Part shown: positions 11,863 through 22,915 of the stretch, in pieces
Position numbering within the stretch: the first letter of the stretch is position 1
How the letters are laid out: every line of letters begins with the position of its first letter
Assembly: GCA_024291935.2 (NCBI GenBank)
Contig: CM044311.1
Location: 19,429,001-19,493,000, forward strand
Direction of reading: 5' to 3'
Length of the DNA: 64,000 nucleotides
Source of the DNA: Okapia johnstoni
Lineage: Eukaryota > Chordata > Mammalia > Artiodactyla > Giraffidae
The notes under the pieces: generated by a model
Databases searched by the model: none
What the model was told of the DNA's origin: nothing
Seen by the model: only the letters and a program-made list of their open reading frames with translations
Translations under genes and position numbers: made by a program

Positions 11863-12199
11863 TATGATGGAGTTGAGTGGAATCTTCCTGAGAAATCTGT
11901 AAAGGTATTAGCTTATCTATTCAGATATTTTAATTTGTAGATTATCTATACAAATATTGAATGTCAATGTAACTTCAATGTGAGGGTCAACATATTTCTA
12001 AGATACATATTTTTTATTTTTATAAAGATACATTTGTTTTAATACTAGTTGCTTTAACTGTAGAATATTGTAATTACATATCCCTTTTACACTATTGACT
12101 TAAAAATTGTTAGCCTTTATCTTTTATTGACCCTAATTTAGTTACATAAAGATGATACAAATATAAAATTAAATGCAAATAAAACCATAATATAAGGAA

Positions 12200-12305
12200 T
12201 TACCTGCAGTCCAGTGGTCAAGACTTCACAATTCCACTACTAGGGATCAATCCCTGGTTGAGGAACTGAAATCCCACATGCCGTGCAATGTGGCCAGGAA
12301 AAAAA
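12200..12305 (+). mobile_element. CHR-type SINE, degraded
   Basis: 'cagtccagtggtcaagactt', 'ggatcaatccctggttgagg' and 'cccacatgccgtgcaatgtg' match the Cetartiodactyla CHR tRNA-derived SINE. The A-rich tail follows at 12,298. Confidence 0.8.
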
Positions 12306-12339
12306 GGGGGAATAAAAGAAACAAAACCCTAATACGAGA

Positions 12340-12552
12340 TTTCCTGGTGGCTCAGTGGTAAAGGATCCACCTGCTAATGCCAGAAATGCAGGAGATGTAG
12401 GATTGATATCTCGGTCGGAAAGATCCCTTGGAGAAGGAAATGGCAACCCACGCTAGTATTCTTGCCTGGAAAACTCCATAGACAGAAGTCTTTCAGGCTA
12501 CAATCCACGGGGTCACAGAGTCAGACATGATTTAGTGACTGAACAACAGCAA
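12340..12552 (+). mobile_element. Bov-tA SINE
   Basis: 'tttcctggtggctcagtgg' to 'gtgactgaacaacagc'. An extra stretch sits within the anticodon-stem equivalent ('ctaatgccagaaatgcagg'). Confidence 0.9.
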
Positions 12553-12687
12553 ATATAAGCTTATACAAGTCGAAATTAAGCCAACTTTCAGAAATTATCC
12601 TATGAAGCCTATTGGCCTAGAGAGAATAAAAAGAAGAAAAAAAAATGAAGACTTATCTCTGGACAAAAGCTACCCTACAGGATATTA

Positions 12688-13133
12688 CAGTAAGTCCTCT
12701 TCCAACAAGTTCTGTTATGCAAGCGAGTTTGTTAGGGACCCAGCTAACACAAAAGACTATATATAGTACTGTACTGTAATAGGTTTATAATACCTTTTGC
12801 AGAAATAATACATAACAAATAAACAAACACAAAAAATAGAGAATGAGTTTTTAATTTTACAGTACAGAACCTTGGAAAGTACTGTAGTACAAGCTACAAC
12901 ACCGCTGCTTTTACTCTTGCTTCTGGACATCCTGAGCTTGAAATAAAGATACTGTACCACTGTACAATACATAGTACTATAGAGTAGAGTTCACAAAAGC
13001 ACAACCATTTGTAGAGGATACATGCATTGTGACGATGTACACCGTATGTGATATAACTTATGTGACTGGACATGTGAACGTGCATCCACTTGAAAGCTTG
13101 CAACTTGAAGGTTCATATATAGGGGACTTACTC
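12688..13133. mobile_element. Non-autonomous TA-target DNA transposon (mariner/Tigger type)
   Basis: A 446-bp element. The left end 'cagtaagtcc' is the inverted complement of the right end 'ggacttactc' except for the last base, and each end is flanked by TA (12,686-12,687 and 13,134-13,135). TA duplication is the signature of Tc1/mariner/pogo elements. The inside has repeated 'gtactgtactgtaatagg'-like text and no transposase frame; short frames at 12,757-13,220 are chance. I recognise the sequence as an interspersed mammalian repeat but cannot name the subfamily with certainty. Confidence 0.8.
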
Positions 13134-13135
13134 TA

Positions 13136-14291
13136 TTTAAATCTTGTATACTGCTCTATAGGCAATCAAGAGTTTGTTTCTGCCTTGTTAATTTCATCAG
13201 CCACTACAATGATTGATTAGCTTGTTGAGGATGATCACTGGCTTAGTGAAATTAAAAGTAAACATCAAAAGGTTAAGCACTTTTCTTAATGAGATGCTGC
13301 TATAATTTAAAGGCATGTCTTATCGTTCACACATAAGTAAACATCTGAGGGGTATTACAGAGAGAGGTATGCAGAGTTCTGTTAAGACAGATGGCAGCTG
13401 GTCCATAGATGAGAGGAAAAGAGCAGAAGAAAAAGATCAAATGACTTGCCATTTGGGAAGAAAAGTATGGGTAGTTCCGCAGTCAAATATATGAAAAATT
13501 GTGTTCAGGAGGAATTTATTTTATATATTCATTAATCAGTTTCTGTCATCTATCAATTTATTCAATATTAATCTCACTAAAACAATTTAAAATATTTTTT
13601 CTCCTATTTATTTGGAATAGTAATGAATGGTAAATTAGAATGTTTTCTAATCGTTAAGCACTACTTTAAAAACAAAGAGACTAGCAAATCCTGGAAACCA
13701 GGAAAAATTCACATTCTGAAGATATTTTTTAAATTTAGTTAGTATGCCTTTGCTCTATAGGCTGACCTGATTCCAAATGCTACTAATTAATCAGCAAATG
13801 AAGTGGTAAATAGGTACATTATTTTTGTTCTAACTTTGCTCTAACTTTATAATTACTTACATATAAAATGTGTGACTTTAGTCATAGTGGTGTCTATTAA
13901 AATTTTAATTCCAGCTAAGTTAATGAGTCCATGAGGAAGGAAATGCTTGCAAAATTATTATAATTAAGTTGCTTTAAATGGCCACATTTTGAGAACACAA
14001 GGAAATGAGTAGTTAGTTCCCTAAAGAGATAAGCAAACATACTGTAAGGAGCAAAATGTACTTTAATGTTTACAGCAATTACTTGCTCATATCACTTCAA
14101 CTTCTCCGACTGGGGTTAAATCCACCTTGAGATGACACATTCAACCTTATATAATCACTGCACCAAATTGGCAATGAAGGAACAAAATAGAACTATTTTC
14201 AAGAGAAATTTCAGTTCTAGTTACCTCATGCTTTAGAAATAAAAAGCACTAGTGTAGTCTGTCTTTTTGAAAATTGCTTCTCTCCTTTTGG
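13136..14291. other. Unassigned AT-rich sequence
   Basis: About 1.15 kb. Nothing recognised on either strand. Confidence 0.5.
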
Positions 14292-14484
14292 GGCTTTCCT
14301 GATAGCTCAGCTGGTAAAGAATCCACCTGTAATGCAGGAGACTTGGGTTTGATCCCTGGGTTGGGCAATCCCCTGGAGAAGGGAAAGGCTACCCACTCCA
14401 ATATTCGGACATGGAGAATTCCATGGACTGTATAGTCCATAGGTTTGCAAAGAGTTGGACACGACTGAGTGAGTTTCACTTCGC
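14292..14484 (+). mobile_element. Bov-tA SINE
   Basis: Well preserved: 'ggctttcctgatagctcagc', 'gggtttgatccctgggttgg', 'agttggacacgactgagtga' and the 'ttcacttcgcttc' tail. Its tail motif 'cttctctccttt' also occurs just before the head (14,276-14,287), a likely target duplication. Confidence 0.93.
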
Positions 14485-15152
14485 TTCTCTCCTTTTAAAT
14501 TATAATATAACATATAATTACATAGAATTATAAATCTATATAATTATTATGCTTTTATCTTGTATGCCCTAAGAAAGTACCATGAAAGTTGACCTTTTAA
14601 AAGTTTGGTTCTGTATTAAAGATATTTTAAAAGGAAATGTTAAGTAAGCAATATTTAGAAAGTTTTTTTAAAAAGAGGACAGTGAGAAGATGAGTTTCAG
14701 AATAGTCTTTGGATTGGAATGTGTTGCATAACAATCTGGCTCTGTCCTGGAGAAATAGGATTGTGGCAAATTGGAAATACTAGATTGAATTATGAAAAAC
14801 TGAAGTTTATAGCCTATAAATCAATAAAGCTATTTCAGGAAAACCATCAGCATATCACTTATTGCCAAATGTGGGGGCAGTATTTCAAAACAGGCAACAT
14901 TTACTGCCTTCTTATGTCTTTCAAACTCTTTCTATGTTTTTTTTCTTTTTAAATTCTCTGTGCCTCTGCATGTCCAATGCTTCATAGCAAAATGGAATGA
15001 AATGGAAGTGCTTGACGCCAAAGTCAACCAAAATTTGCTGTATCTAATCTAACTTTCCCATTTTCATTTTCTGATTCCATTACTGTTAGCTTCATGCTTT
15101 GTTTTTTTCATGCATTTGTTTGGTTATTTTCAGTAATTCTAGATAAAGTGTA
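14485..15152. other. Unassigned AT-rich sequence
   Basis: The chance frame at 14,719-14,952 has no recognisable motif. No repeat identified. Confidence 0.5.
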
Positions 15153-16057
15153 GTCAGTTCAGTTCAGTTCAGTTGCTCAGTCCTGTCGGACTCTTTGTGA
15201 CCCCATGAACCACAGCACGTCAGGCCTCCCTGTCCATCACCAACTCCCGGAGTCTACCCAAACCCATGTCCACTGAGTCGGTGATGCCATCCAACCATCT
15301 CATCCTCTGTCATCCCCTTCTTCTCCTGCCCTCAATCTTTCCCAGAATCAGGGTCTTTTCCAATGAGTCAGCTCTTCGCATGAGGTGGCCAAACTATTGG
15401 AGTTTCAGCTTCAACATCAGTCCTTCCAATGAACACCCAGGACTGATCTCCTTTAGGATGGACTGGTTGGATCTCCTTGCAGTCCAAGGGACTCTCAAGA
15501 GTCTTCTCCAACACCACAGCTCAAAAGCATCAATTCTTTGGCACTCAGCTTCCTTTATAGTCCAACTCTCACATCCATACATGACCACTGGAAAAACCAT
15601 AGCCTTGACTGGACGGACCTTTGTTGGCAAAGTAATGTCTTTGCTTTTTAATATGCTGTCTAAGTTGGTCATAACTTTCCTTCCAAGGAGTAAGCGTCTT
15701 TTAATTTCATGGCTGCAGTCACCATCAGCAGTGATTTTGGAGCCCCCAAAATAAAGTCAGCCACTGTTTCCACTGTTTCCCCATCTATTTGCCATGAAGT
15801 GATGGGACCTGATGCCATGATCTTAGGTTCCTGAATGTTGAGCTTTAAGCCAACTTTTTCACTCTCCTCTTTCACTTTCATCAAGAGGCTCTTTAGCTGT
15901 TCTCTCTCTGCTATAAGGGTGGTGTCATCTGCATATCTGAAGTTATTGATATTTCTCCCGGCAATCTTGATTCCAGCTTGTGCTTCCTCTAGCCCAGCAT
16001 TTCTCATGATATACTCTGCATATAAGTTAAATAAGCAGGGTGACAATATGCAGTTGT
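15153..16057 (-). mobile_element. BovB LINE, 3' portion, antisense (younger subfamily)
   Basis: Read on the minus strand it starts at ILSPCLFNLYAEYIMRNAG, includes the RT catalytic block FRYADDTTLIAE, and ends in the 'gttcagttcagttcag' tail. One G is missing from the G-run relative to the 10-kb copy ('ttttgggggctcc' in sense), which shifts the frame after VADFIL. The sense frame 15,669-16,112 therefore ends out of register, and its first codons lie outside the element. The antisense frame 15,266-15,754 matches that of the 10-kb copy over 91 codons. Confidence 0.97.
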
Positions 16058-16129
16058 CAGTGACAGGCAATTCTTCATCCTTCTTTATCTGCATCTTTGG
16101 AATATTTCCCATTTGTGGGCCTGTTGAAA

Positions 16130-16600
16130 TGTCAAACTCTATATCCTATTCTCCCCCGCAACAGGATTAGAAAGAGATCCAGGATCATTCAACATAGCTC
16201 TGCATCTCCACAGAAGAATGGTTGCCCAACAAATAGGCGTGAGGACCTAGCTAGGCCAATTAAAATCTTCCTCTGCATTTTTGCACGGGAATCTTAGAAA
16301 AGCTATCATCATTTTGGGTCATTTGGTGCAAAGGATAGAATATGGGAGTTTGGTGATGTCATATTCCTTGCTGATGAGTTAAAAAAAAAAAAGCCTATCT
16401 GAAGCAGAAATGTATGCAGTTTATGTGAAAAGAGAAGCAGAGATGACCTGAACTGGGCAAGGAGGACAGAACCATGGCATCATGTTTGAGTTCCTCTCTC
16501 ACTGGAAACAATCTCTTTCTAAACCTCCAGTGATCTGAGTCAATAACATCCTATGTATGAGCCATCCCTATGTTTGAGTTGAGTTTCTGTCACTTACAGA
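16130..16600 (+). mobile_element. Possible old ERVL-type LTR
   Basis: 'tagctaggccaattaaaatc', 'cttcctctgcatttttgca' and 'aagcagagatgacctgaact' resemble a family of ancient mammalian LTRs with the 'gccaatcaaattctt' motif. The match is loose. It lies directly upstream of the next antisense BovB piece. Confidence 0.3.
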
Positions 16601-16640
16601 GGAAAAACATTTCTATTAAATTCATAAGAGGTAAATAAGC

Positions 16641-16943
16641 TTTGTTGTTCAGCTGCTCAGTCGTGTCCAACTCTGCAACCCCATGGACTGTGGTATGCCA
16701 GGCTTCCTTGTTCTTCACTATCTCCCAGAGTTTCCTCATACTCAAGTCCATTGAATCCGTGATGCCATTCACCCATCTCATCCTCTGTTGCCTTCTTCTT
16801 CTGCCTTCAGTCTTTCCCAGAATCAGAATCTTTTGCAGTGTGTCGGCTCTTTGCATCAGGTGGCCAAAGTACTGGAGCTTTAGCTTCAGCATCAGTCCTT
16901 CCAATGAGTATTCAGGGTTGATTTCCTTTAGGATTGATTGGTT
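16641..16943 (-). mobile_element. BovB LINE, short 3' fragment, antisense
   Basis: 'ttgttcagctgctcagtcgt' to 'tttaggattgattggttt'. The minus frame gives [35 protein letters not shown]. The 5' truncation falls just before NQSILKEI, the same spot as one of the junctions in the rearranged copy at 34.2 kb. Confidence 0.95.
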
Positions 16944-17087
16944 TATGCAAGCCCAAAGAGTTCTATTGTTAATTAGAGTGGGAGAATTACTTGGAAGCAA
17001 TTATTGTTGCTAATAAATGTAGAATGCATTAAATAATAATTTCTGTCAAATTAATGACTGACATAGAACTTTATATAGTTTTCAAAG

Positions 17088-17262
17088 AGATGGCAGTCAT
17101 TATCTCATTTGATTTTCACAATAAACTTTCTTAGATAAGTAGAAGTATTTTTGCAGTTTTAAATATATAGGCATTTAGTTAAATTAGCTGCTCATATTAA
17201 CAGAGATTAAAAACAGTTGAGCTGAGATTAGAACTCAGGGACTTTGATGCTAATTTCACATT
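17088..17262 (-). mobile_element. MIR SINE, antisense
   Basis: 'attatctcatttgattttca', 'caataaactttcttagataa' and 'gattagaactcagggactt' match the antisense MIR order (loss of 'tgaggaaactgag' symmetry by decay). Confidence 0.75.
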
Positions 17263-17627
17263 TTTTTCTCCACATGACAAACACCTTTGCTCTTTTGTGC
17301 TCCCTGTCTGTCCTGTTTTTCCTACCCTCTCACCATCCCTTTGTGATTTCCTGGAGGCTCAGCACTGCAGCCACACTTCATCGTTCCATTAGTCTACGCT
17401 CATCCCCTCCAACTTCCTCATCCCAAACATTTACTTGTTTGAAAGTGGAGTCATAGTTCAGATAGTGTAAATTGCCAGAGGGAAGAGTGGAAATTCAGAG
17501 CTCTGAACCACAACTGAACAGATGAATTATGCTTCCTGTACAATTTGGAAATTCTTGGTTTTCTCATACCCTGTAAACACGAAATGGGAGGCCTGAAGTG
17601 TGTATTCTTTATGCTAATCTCTCTCTG
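17263..17627. other. Unassigned sequence
   Basis: About 365 bases, with a more C/T-rich first half. The frame at 17,244-17,456 has no recognisable domain. Confidence 0.45.
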
Positions 17628-17830
17628 GGCTTCTCAGGTGGCACTAGTGGTAAAGAACCTGCAGGAGACAAAAGAGATGCTGATCCAATCCCTGGGTCAG
17701 GAAGATGACCCTGGAAGAGGGCACAGAAATCTACTCCAGTATTCTTGCCTGGAGAATCCCATGGACAAAGGAGCCTAGTGGGCTACAGTCCAGAGGGTGC
17801 ACAGAGTTGGATGTAACTGAGTGATTTAGG
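17628..17830 (+). mobile_element. Bov-tA SINE
   Basis: 'tgggcttctcaggtggcact' to 'tggatgtaactgagtgattt'. Several bases of the tRNA-like head have been lost ('aacctgcaggagac'). Confidence 0.9.
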
Positions 17831-17915
17831 ATACACTGTCTCACTCTGCCCACTTGTGGAGGCCATGGTCCTATGTTTAGCAATCTAGAAGACCCAAGAT
17901 ACAAATGACCTGAAG

Positions 17916-18080
17916 TTGTAATTCTCAAGTGTTAGTCTGACTCAGCCTCCCCCGGAGGGCTGATTGAAACACCCTCCGAGTTTCTGAGTCTGTGTGCCTG
18001 AGATGAAGCTTGGGAATTTGCATTTTGAACATGTTTAAGGAGATGGTAATGGTCCTAGTATCACACTCTGAGAACGACTT
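17916..18080 (+). mobile_element. MER5A-type hAT (Charlie) DNA element
   Basis: 'aattctcaagtgttagtctg', 'gtttctgagtctgtgtgcc', 'gggaatttgcattttgaaca' and 'cacactctgagaacgact' follow the MER5A consensus end to end. Flanking octamers acctgaag (17,908-17,915) and acctgaat (18,081-18,088) form the 8-bp target duplication expected of hAT elements. Confidence 0.9.
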
Positions 18081-18289
18081 ACCTGAATAAGAACTTTTAA
18101 GTAGACATGGACAGTTAAAAATTTGCTGGATTCCCAACGAATCTAACTTTCACTTCTTTATTCTTATCTGTCCAGAATTTATGACCAAAGACCCTGCTCA
18201 GTCCACTCTTGTTTGCACGGCTGTGATAGGTGTATATTGTGATGTCAGTCATTGAAACTTGGGATATTTCTGTGCAAAGGAATCATGAG

Positions 18290-18605
18290 AGACAACATGA
18301 GATAGAGGTTGAGAGTGTGAGACTTAGAATGTGACAACCCCAGATCTAAATTCAGGCTCTGATTTTTACACCCTCTGTGATTTTAAACATATTAATTGGA
18401 ACTTCCCTGATGGCCCAGTGGCTAAGACTATGCTCCCAATGCAGGAGGCCTGGGTTTGATCTTTGGTCAGGGAACTAGAGCCTGCATGCCACAATTAAGA
18501 CCTGGTATAGTCAAATAAATAAAAATAATTAATAAAATAAAATAGCACATTAATTAAGTTCTTATGCTCCCTAAAGTAGAGATAATGGCATTATTTACTA
18601 CTCTG
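18290..18605 (+). mobile_element. MIR SINE split by a CHR SINE
   Basis: Left arm 18,290-18,397 ('gagatagaggttgagagtg', 'ctaaattcaggctctgattt') and right arm 18,546-18,605 ('taattaagttcttatgctcc', 'tagagataatggcattattt') rejoin into one MIR when the SINE at 18,398-18,545 is removed. Confidence 0.8.
18398..18545 (+). mobile_element. CHR-type SINE inserted in MIR
   Basis: 'aacttccctgatggcccagt', 'tgctcccaatgcaggagg', 'ggtcagggaactagagcctg' and an A-rich AAATAAATAAA tail. Flanking catattaatt (18,388-18,397) and cacattaatt (18,546-18,555) are the target duplication, with one mismatch. Confidence 0.93.
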
Positions 18606-18621
18606 TGTGAACTATAGCCTG

Positions 18622-18775
18622 AGGCTCCCCTGTCCATGGAATTTCCCAGGCAAGAATACTGGAGTGGGTTGCTCTTTCCTCCTCCGGGGATCTTCCTAAC
18701 CTAGGGATCAAACTCATGCCTCCTGTGTCTCCTCCATTGCAAACAGACTCTACTGCTGAGTCATCAGGGAAGCCC
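18622..18775 (-). mobile_element. Bov-tA SINE, antisense, Bov-A end truncated
   Basis: Starts at 'ggctcccctgtccatggaat' and ends at 'gtcatcaggga agcccc' (split by a block boundary in the text). The terminal Bov-A part normally preceding this is missing. Confidence 0.9.
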
Positions 18776-19204
18776 CATTTTTTCTTTTAGTCAAAACCTG
18801 GCAAATACAAGCATATTAGGTTGCTGCTTACTCTGTTGAGTCTTTCTTTCTCCATAGAAACAAGACCTGTTAATGGTACCACACAACTGAGAATGCTAAA
18901 GGTAGATGGTCTTCTGTGACAACCTTTATTACACACAGAACAGTGATGTGCCCAAGTCTTCACTGTGTTGTTTATATACTCCGTTCAGTATTGGCACTTT
19001 GTGTATTTACTTGCATCTGCTTGAAATACTATTTCTATTTACTCCTCTTGCTTAACTGATCATTTTCATTTTTTTTTAGATTTCACTTAGGATTTTATTC
19101 TAAATAGGACTCAGAAAGCAAGTTGTATTTTCCTAATAAAGGATCTACTATGATAAATTTTAATTCAATTCAAAGTTCCTTAAAAGTAAAGACCACCTAT
19201 ACTT
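18776..19204. other. Unassigned sequence
   Basis: About 430 bases. No repeat or frame recognised. Confidence 0.45.
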
Positions 19205-19880
19205 AATTTATGCAATAAATATTTACTGAGTGCCTACTATGTAATAGGATGTGTCCTGGGGATTCAAAGATGAATTAAACTCTATTCACTAGTGATACCA
19301 AGAAGATCTATGAGTAGATGTAACAAAAGGGTGGAACTTAATTTTGAATTGGAATTAAGGAAAGGTCTCCCTTTCCTGTCATTTATAAAGATGATAAAGA
19401 ATTGGTCACATAAACAGTGTCATGAAGAACATTCAAGGTTAGTGTGGATATATATGAAGAACCTAAGTTGGGAAAATGCTTAATGAATTCTAGAACAAAA
19501 AGAAGTAGATTTGACTGGACCGTGGTGAGAAGGGATAATGTTAGATGCAAAGTGAACCCAGAGATGTGATAGAAGTAAAGTGTAAGTTCTTTTTGGTGAT
19601 GTTAAAGGATTTGAATCATAAGAGCAAAACCAGAGGTTATTTAAATTTCATCTAGAATGAAAAATAAAGGAGATTTTTCCTCTAAAAAGTATTAACTGTG
19701 TCAAATACTGCTGAAGATCAAGAAAGATGAGGACTAAATGATGTTCTTTCTACTCATTCAATGGAATGAACATCACAGAGAACTTTGGAATTTCATCAAA
19801 GCAATTTTGATGGTGTGGAATAAGTAGAAATTAACACTGAGTTGAGGAGTAACTATAAAATCAGAAAGAGGAGACATGAA
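19205..19880 (-). mobile_element. Ancient L2-type LINE, antisense
   Basis: 'ttactgagtgcctactatg', 'gaacaaaaagaagtagattt', 'actggaccgtggtgagaagg' and 'caagaaagatgaggactaaa' correspond, in order, to the reverse complement of L2 3' sequence (for example 'gaacagaaagaaggccagtgtgg'). It is heavily diverged. The frame at 19,292-19,483 is fortuitous. Confidence 0.65.
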
Positions 19881-20511
19881 AAACTCACCAAGAACTCTGA
19901 TTTATTGCAGAAATAGGATGCTACAAATAGGAGTCAAGGGTTATAAAAGTCTGTTTTGTTTTTTCTTTTAACCGGGAAACATATACCTAGAACAGATCAA
20001 GTAAGTGTCAGCTCAATATTTTAATATTATTTAAAATATTAAAGTAAAACTCCTGGTTCAGCTAAATTGAAATTCTCGAGTTAGACATTTATTATAACTC
20101 AGAGCCATTTATTTTACAATTTTATTCTCTAGTCTTAAAGTTCTACAGTATTAGAATCTTTTTCTGTTTTTTACATTTAATGCCTGAAGTCTCATGCATT
20201 ACAAGTTTCTCTAGACAATCTAAATGGCAAGAAATATATATTTTTTTCTATATAAAATCTTGAGTTATACTCCTTTTTAAATTTTACATGTATTAACACT
20301 TCCCATACATGCAGAAATTATTTCTGCTCTGATGTCAGCATTTCAAAGCCCTTTAATTACTAAATTATGCATGTAATACACTTTAGGAACACATAATTTT
20401 TAAATAAAGGAAAAAACAAAAAGAATAAATTTAGAAATTATAAAATCCTACTCCTTTATTTTTAGTTCATGTGGAAAAGCAACATTAAAAAAAGAATATT
20501 ACTCTTTTCAT
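19881..20511. other. Unassigned, very AT-rich sequence
   Basis: Contains an AT palindrome at about 20,016-20,041 (aatattttaa ... ttaaaatatt). No gene seen. Confidence 0.5.
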
Positions 20512-20715
20512 ACTTGGTGGCTCAGATGGTAAGGAGTCTGCCTGCAATGTGGGAGACCTGGGTTCGATCCCTGGGTTGGGAAGATCCCCTGGAGAAGGAA
20601 ATGGCAACCCATTTCAGTATTCTTGCCTGGAAAATCCCATGGAGGGAGGAGCCTGGAATGCTACAGTCTGTGGGGTCACAAAGAGTCTGACATGACTGAG
20701 CAGCTTCACTTTTCA
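20512..20715 (+). mobile_element. Bov-tA SINE, well preserved
   Basis: The tRNA-Glu-derived head keeps an intact Pol III B-box ('ggttcgatccc') and an A-box-like 'ggctcagatgg'. The BovB-derived Bov-A body runs to 'tctgacatgactgagcagct'. It is among the youngest-looking SINE copies in the window. Confidence 0.95.
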
Positions 20716-22639
20716 TAAATTAAAAGGACTTGGCCATAATTTTCAGTCTTGTGGACATGATCACTCAGAATGGAGTGATGAGTTTCACAAATAAGACAAA
20801 GACCTCCACTGTCATGCTGATATGCCTTCAGGTGAGAAAAGTCATTTTTTCTCCTTTTTTTGCTTTTACTGCATTTTAACCATGATAAAGTCAATTTTCT
20901 AAGTAAAATTGTGCATCTCAGTAAGAGGAGCTGAAGGTCAATGTGTCACCAAAATTTGTAGCAAAAACTCTGAGCCTTTTGGTTGATGGAGTGGTTACTG
21001 ACTGGAATAAGGATGGAAGAAAAATTACTGTTTTCATACCAAGACCAGTAAATTCACCAGTGTTGTTTTTAGCAGAGAAAAAATATCATCATTTCTACTA
21101 TCTCCCTCAACTTGTTTATCCCATCTGTCACATTCTGTGTGATTCTTTACTGATGCAGGTGAGTTCAGTCCTTTCTCCCCATAGAGTTTGACAGTGAGTT
21201 AATCAGCTGTAGGGGCTACTGAATGCTATCTAATGGGGCAAGATGCCTGGTCCTATTTTCTCTCTTTCCTCTGCTCAAAATATGGTTTCAAATATAAAGT
21301 GAAGACCCCCAAAGCTTCATCAAGTCACACTTCACAGGGTATCAAATGGATATTTTTAGACATACTTGATTCTGCATAAACAGGAAAAAATCAGTTTCTG
21401 TTGACTCCAATAATGTCTCTTCGAAGTGAGTGAGAAAAACATCCCTGTGGGAATTTTAAAAATGACTCCTCAACCCTAGACAAATAATTCTATCAGGAGG
21501 GCAAACATCTTCGCAGAAGGCTGCTATGTTCAGACAGACACTGCTGCTGCTCCCATGACCCCTTTTGATGTTGTTCTGAAGAAAGAATATCATGGAGACT
21601 TACAGTCAATTACAAGCTATTTAAGATAGAGTTCCATTTCCAAGATTCTGGAAATTTCCTTTTCAGAGATATTTAAATGAATCCTTTTCCTCAGGCTCCA
21701 CTGGGCACTTCGTGCTTACTTTGCAGGTCTTCTCTGTTGAAGATCTCTTCCGAACAGCCTCAGGCAAAGCTCTAGGCAGCCTGAAAGCCTAAGTAATAAA
21801 ATCCTCCTTATTCCCAGGAAACCCTGGAACAATTTCAGTCAGTCTCCATAGAGAGTGAGCTATATTTGCACAAAGATCATGACAAGATAGGAGAGTGAAC
21901 TCTCACTGGTTTCCTATAATCAAATCTCTCTTTTAAATGATCTCTTCTTAGGTGACTTTCCCAGGCTAAAGCCACCCACATCCCCTTTTACTTCTAAAAT
22001 GACATTAAATAATAAAGCTAATCAAGCACTCATCTACCTGTGACATAAAAATGTTCTGGTAGGTAGGGACAAACTTCTAAGTTTTATTTTTATTTCAACA
22101 GGATGCTAATATCTTGGATCATTTCCATTTTCTTCTACTATTTGTTTTTTTCCTTTTCTAGTCTAAATATTGCAGGATAAATGCACAACTATGAGTAGAT
22201 ACTCACAACTATTCCATTTATAACAGTGTATTTTTCAGTGAGAAAATAAAAACCACATGCATTAATTTGAAAGTTAATCTCTCTCTTAAATGTGCATTTT
22301 TGTACTTATATTTTACTCCTGTGGAAGTGAGAAGCAAGAAATTAGGTATAGAATCAAGGGAGTTATCAAATAAGCTATGCCAACAAGATCAGAAAAAAAA
22401 AATGTAGAGATAGTGCTGAGCACAAGCCTATCTGAGTGTAAAAGGGCATGGCAACTGAATCTATTCGTATTCTGTCTTCTAGACTTTTCCATCAAGAATA
22501 GAGCCAGAACTGTAGGCTCACAATGTGCAAATTCTTAGTCACGTTACATTCTTTCTTCCTCTCAATCCTGCAAGGTGACTTGCCCTTCGTATGGTGTTTC
22601 TTTCCTACCTTACTAAATTAATAGCCTCATCATTTGCTT
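20716..22639. other. Unassigned low-repeat sequence
   Basis: The longest block here (1.9 kb) with no identifiable repeat. Frames such as 20,943-21,191 lack recognisable domains. At 21,680-21,800 an acceptor-like 'ccttttcctcag', a short open stretch, a stop and an AATAAA (21,795-21,800) occur together, too little to call an exon. Confidence 0.5.
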
Positions 22640-22915
22640 AGTCATCTCAGTTAGAAATTGCAAAGTTGTCTCCAATACTTCCCTGGCCCACGTGTTGGGT
22701 TATCATTCATAACCATCATGCTACTTTCTTGGGTCAAGTATATCCATCTCTTCCACACCACTGGCTCTGTCCTATTTTCTGTTTAGATGCTCATACACTC
22801 TTCACTGTGCTGAAACATAGCTTCTGGCTGCCAGCATCTCTTTTATCTGCTGCTGTCATGAGGATTATTTTCTAAGACTGAAGCTATATCCAATCAACCC
22901 CTGAGTTAACAAACT
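22640..22915 (+). mobile_element. L2 LINE fragment
   Basis: 'aagttgtctccaatacttcc', 'ctcttccacaccactggctc', 'ctgctgctgtcatgaggatt' and 'tattttctaagactgaagc' follow the L2 stretch that ends 'agtgatctttctaaaacgca'. Divergence is high, so limits are soft. Confidence 0.55.

Noticed and set aside
15266..15754. 162-codon plus-strand frame
   Set aside because: Antisense shadow of BovB; the same antisense frame recurs in every BovB copy (for example 10,416-10,691, 28,803-29,165 and 62,319-62,663).
20512..20715. tRNA-like head with intact B-box taken as a tRNA gene
   Set aside because: It continues without a break into the BovB-derived body and no cloverleaf acceptor stem can be closed; it is a SINE.
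21680..21800. Exon-like run: acceptor-like pyrimidine tract plus AG, short open stretch, stop, AATAAA
   Set aside because: Only about 30 codons, no family resemblance, no upstream exon; such combinations are common by chance.
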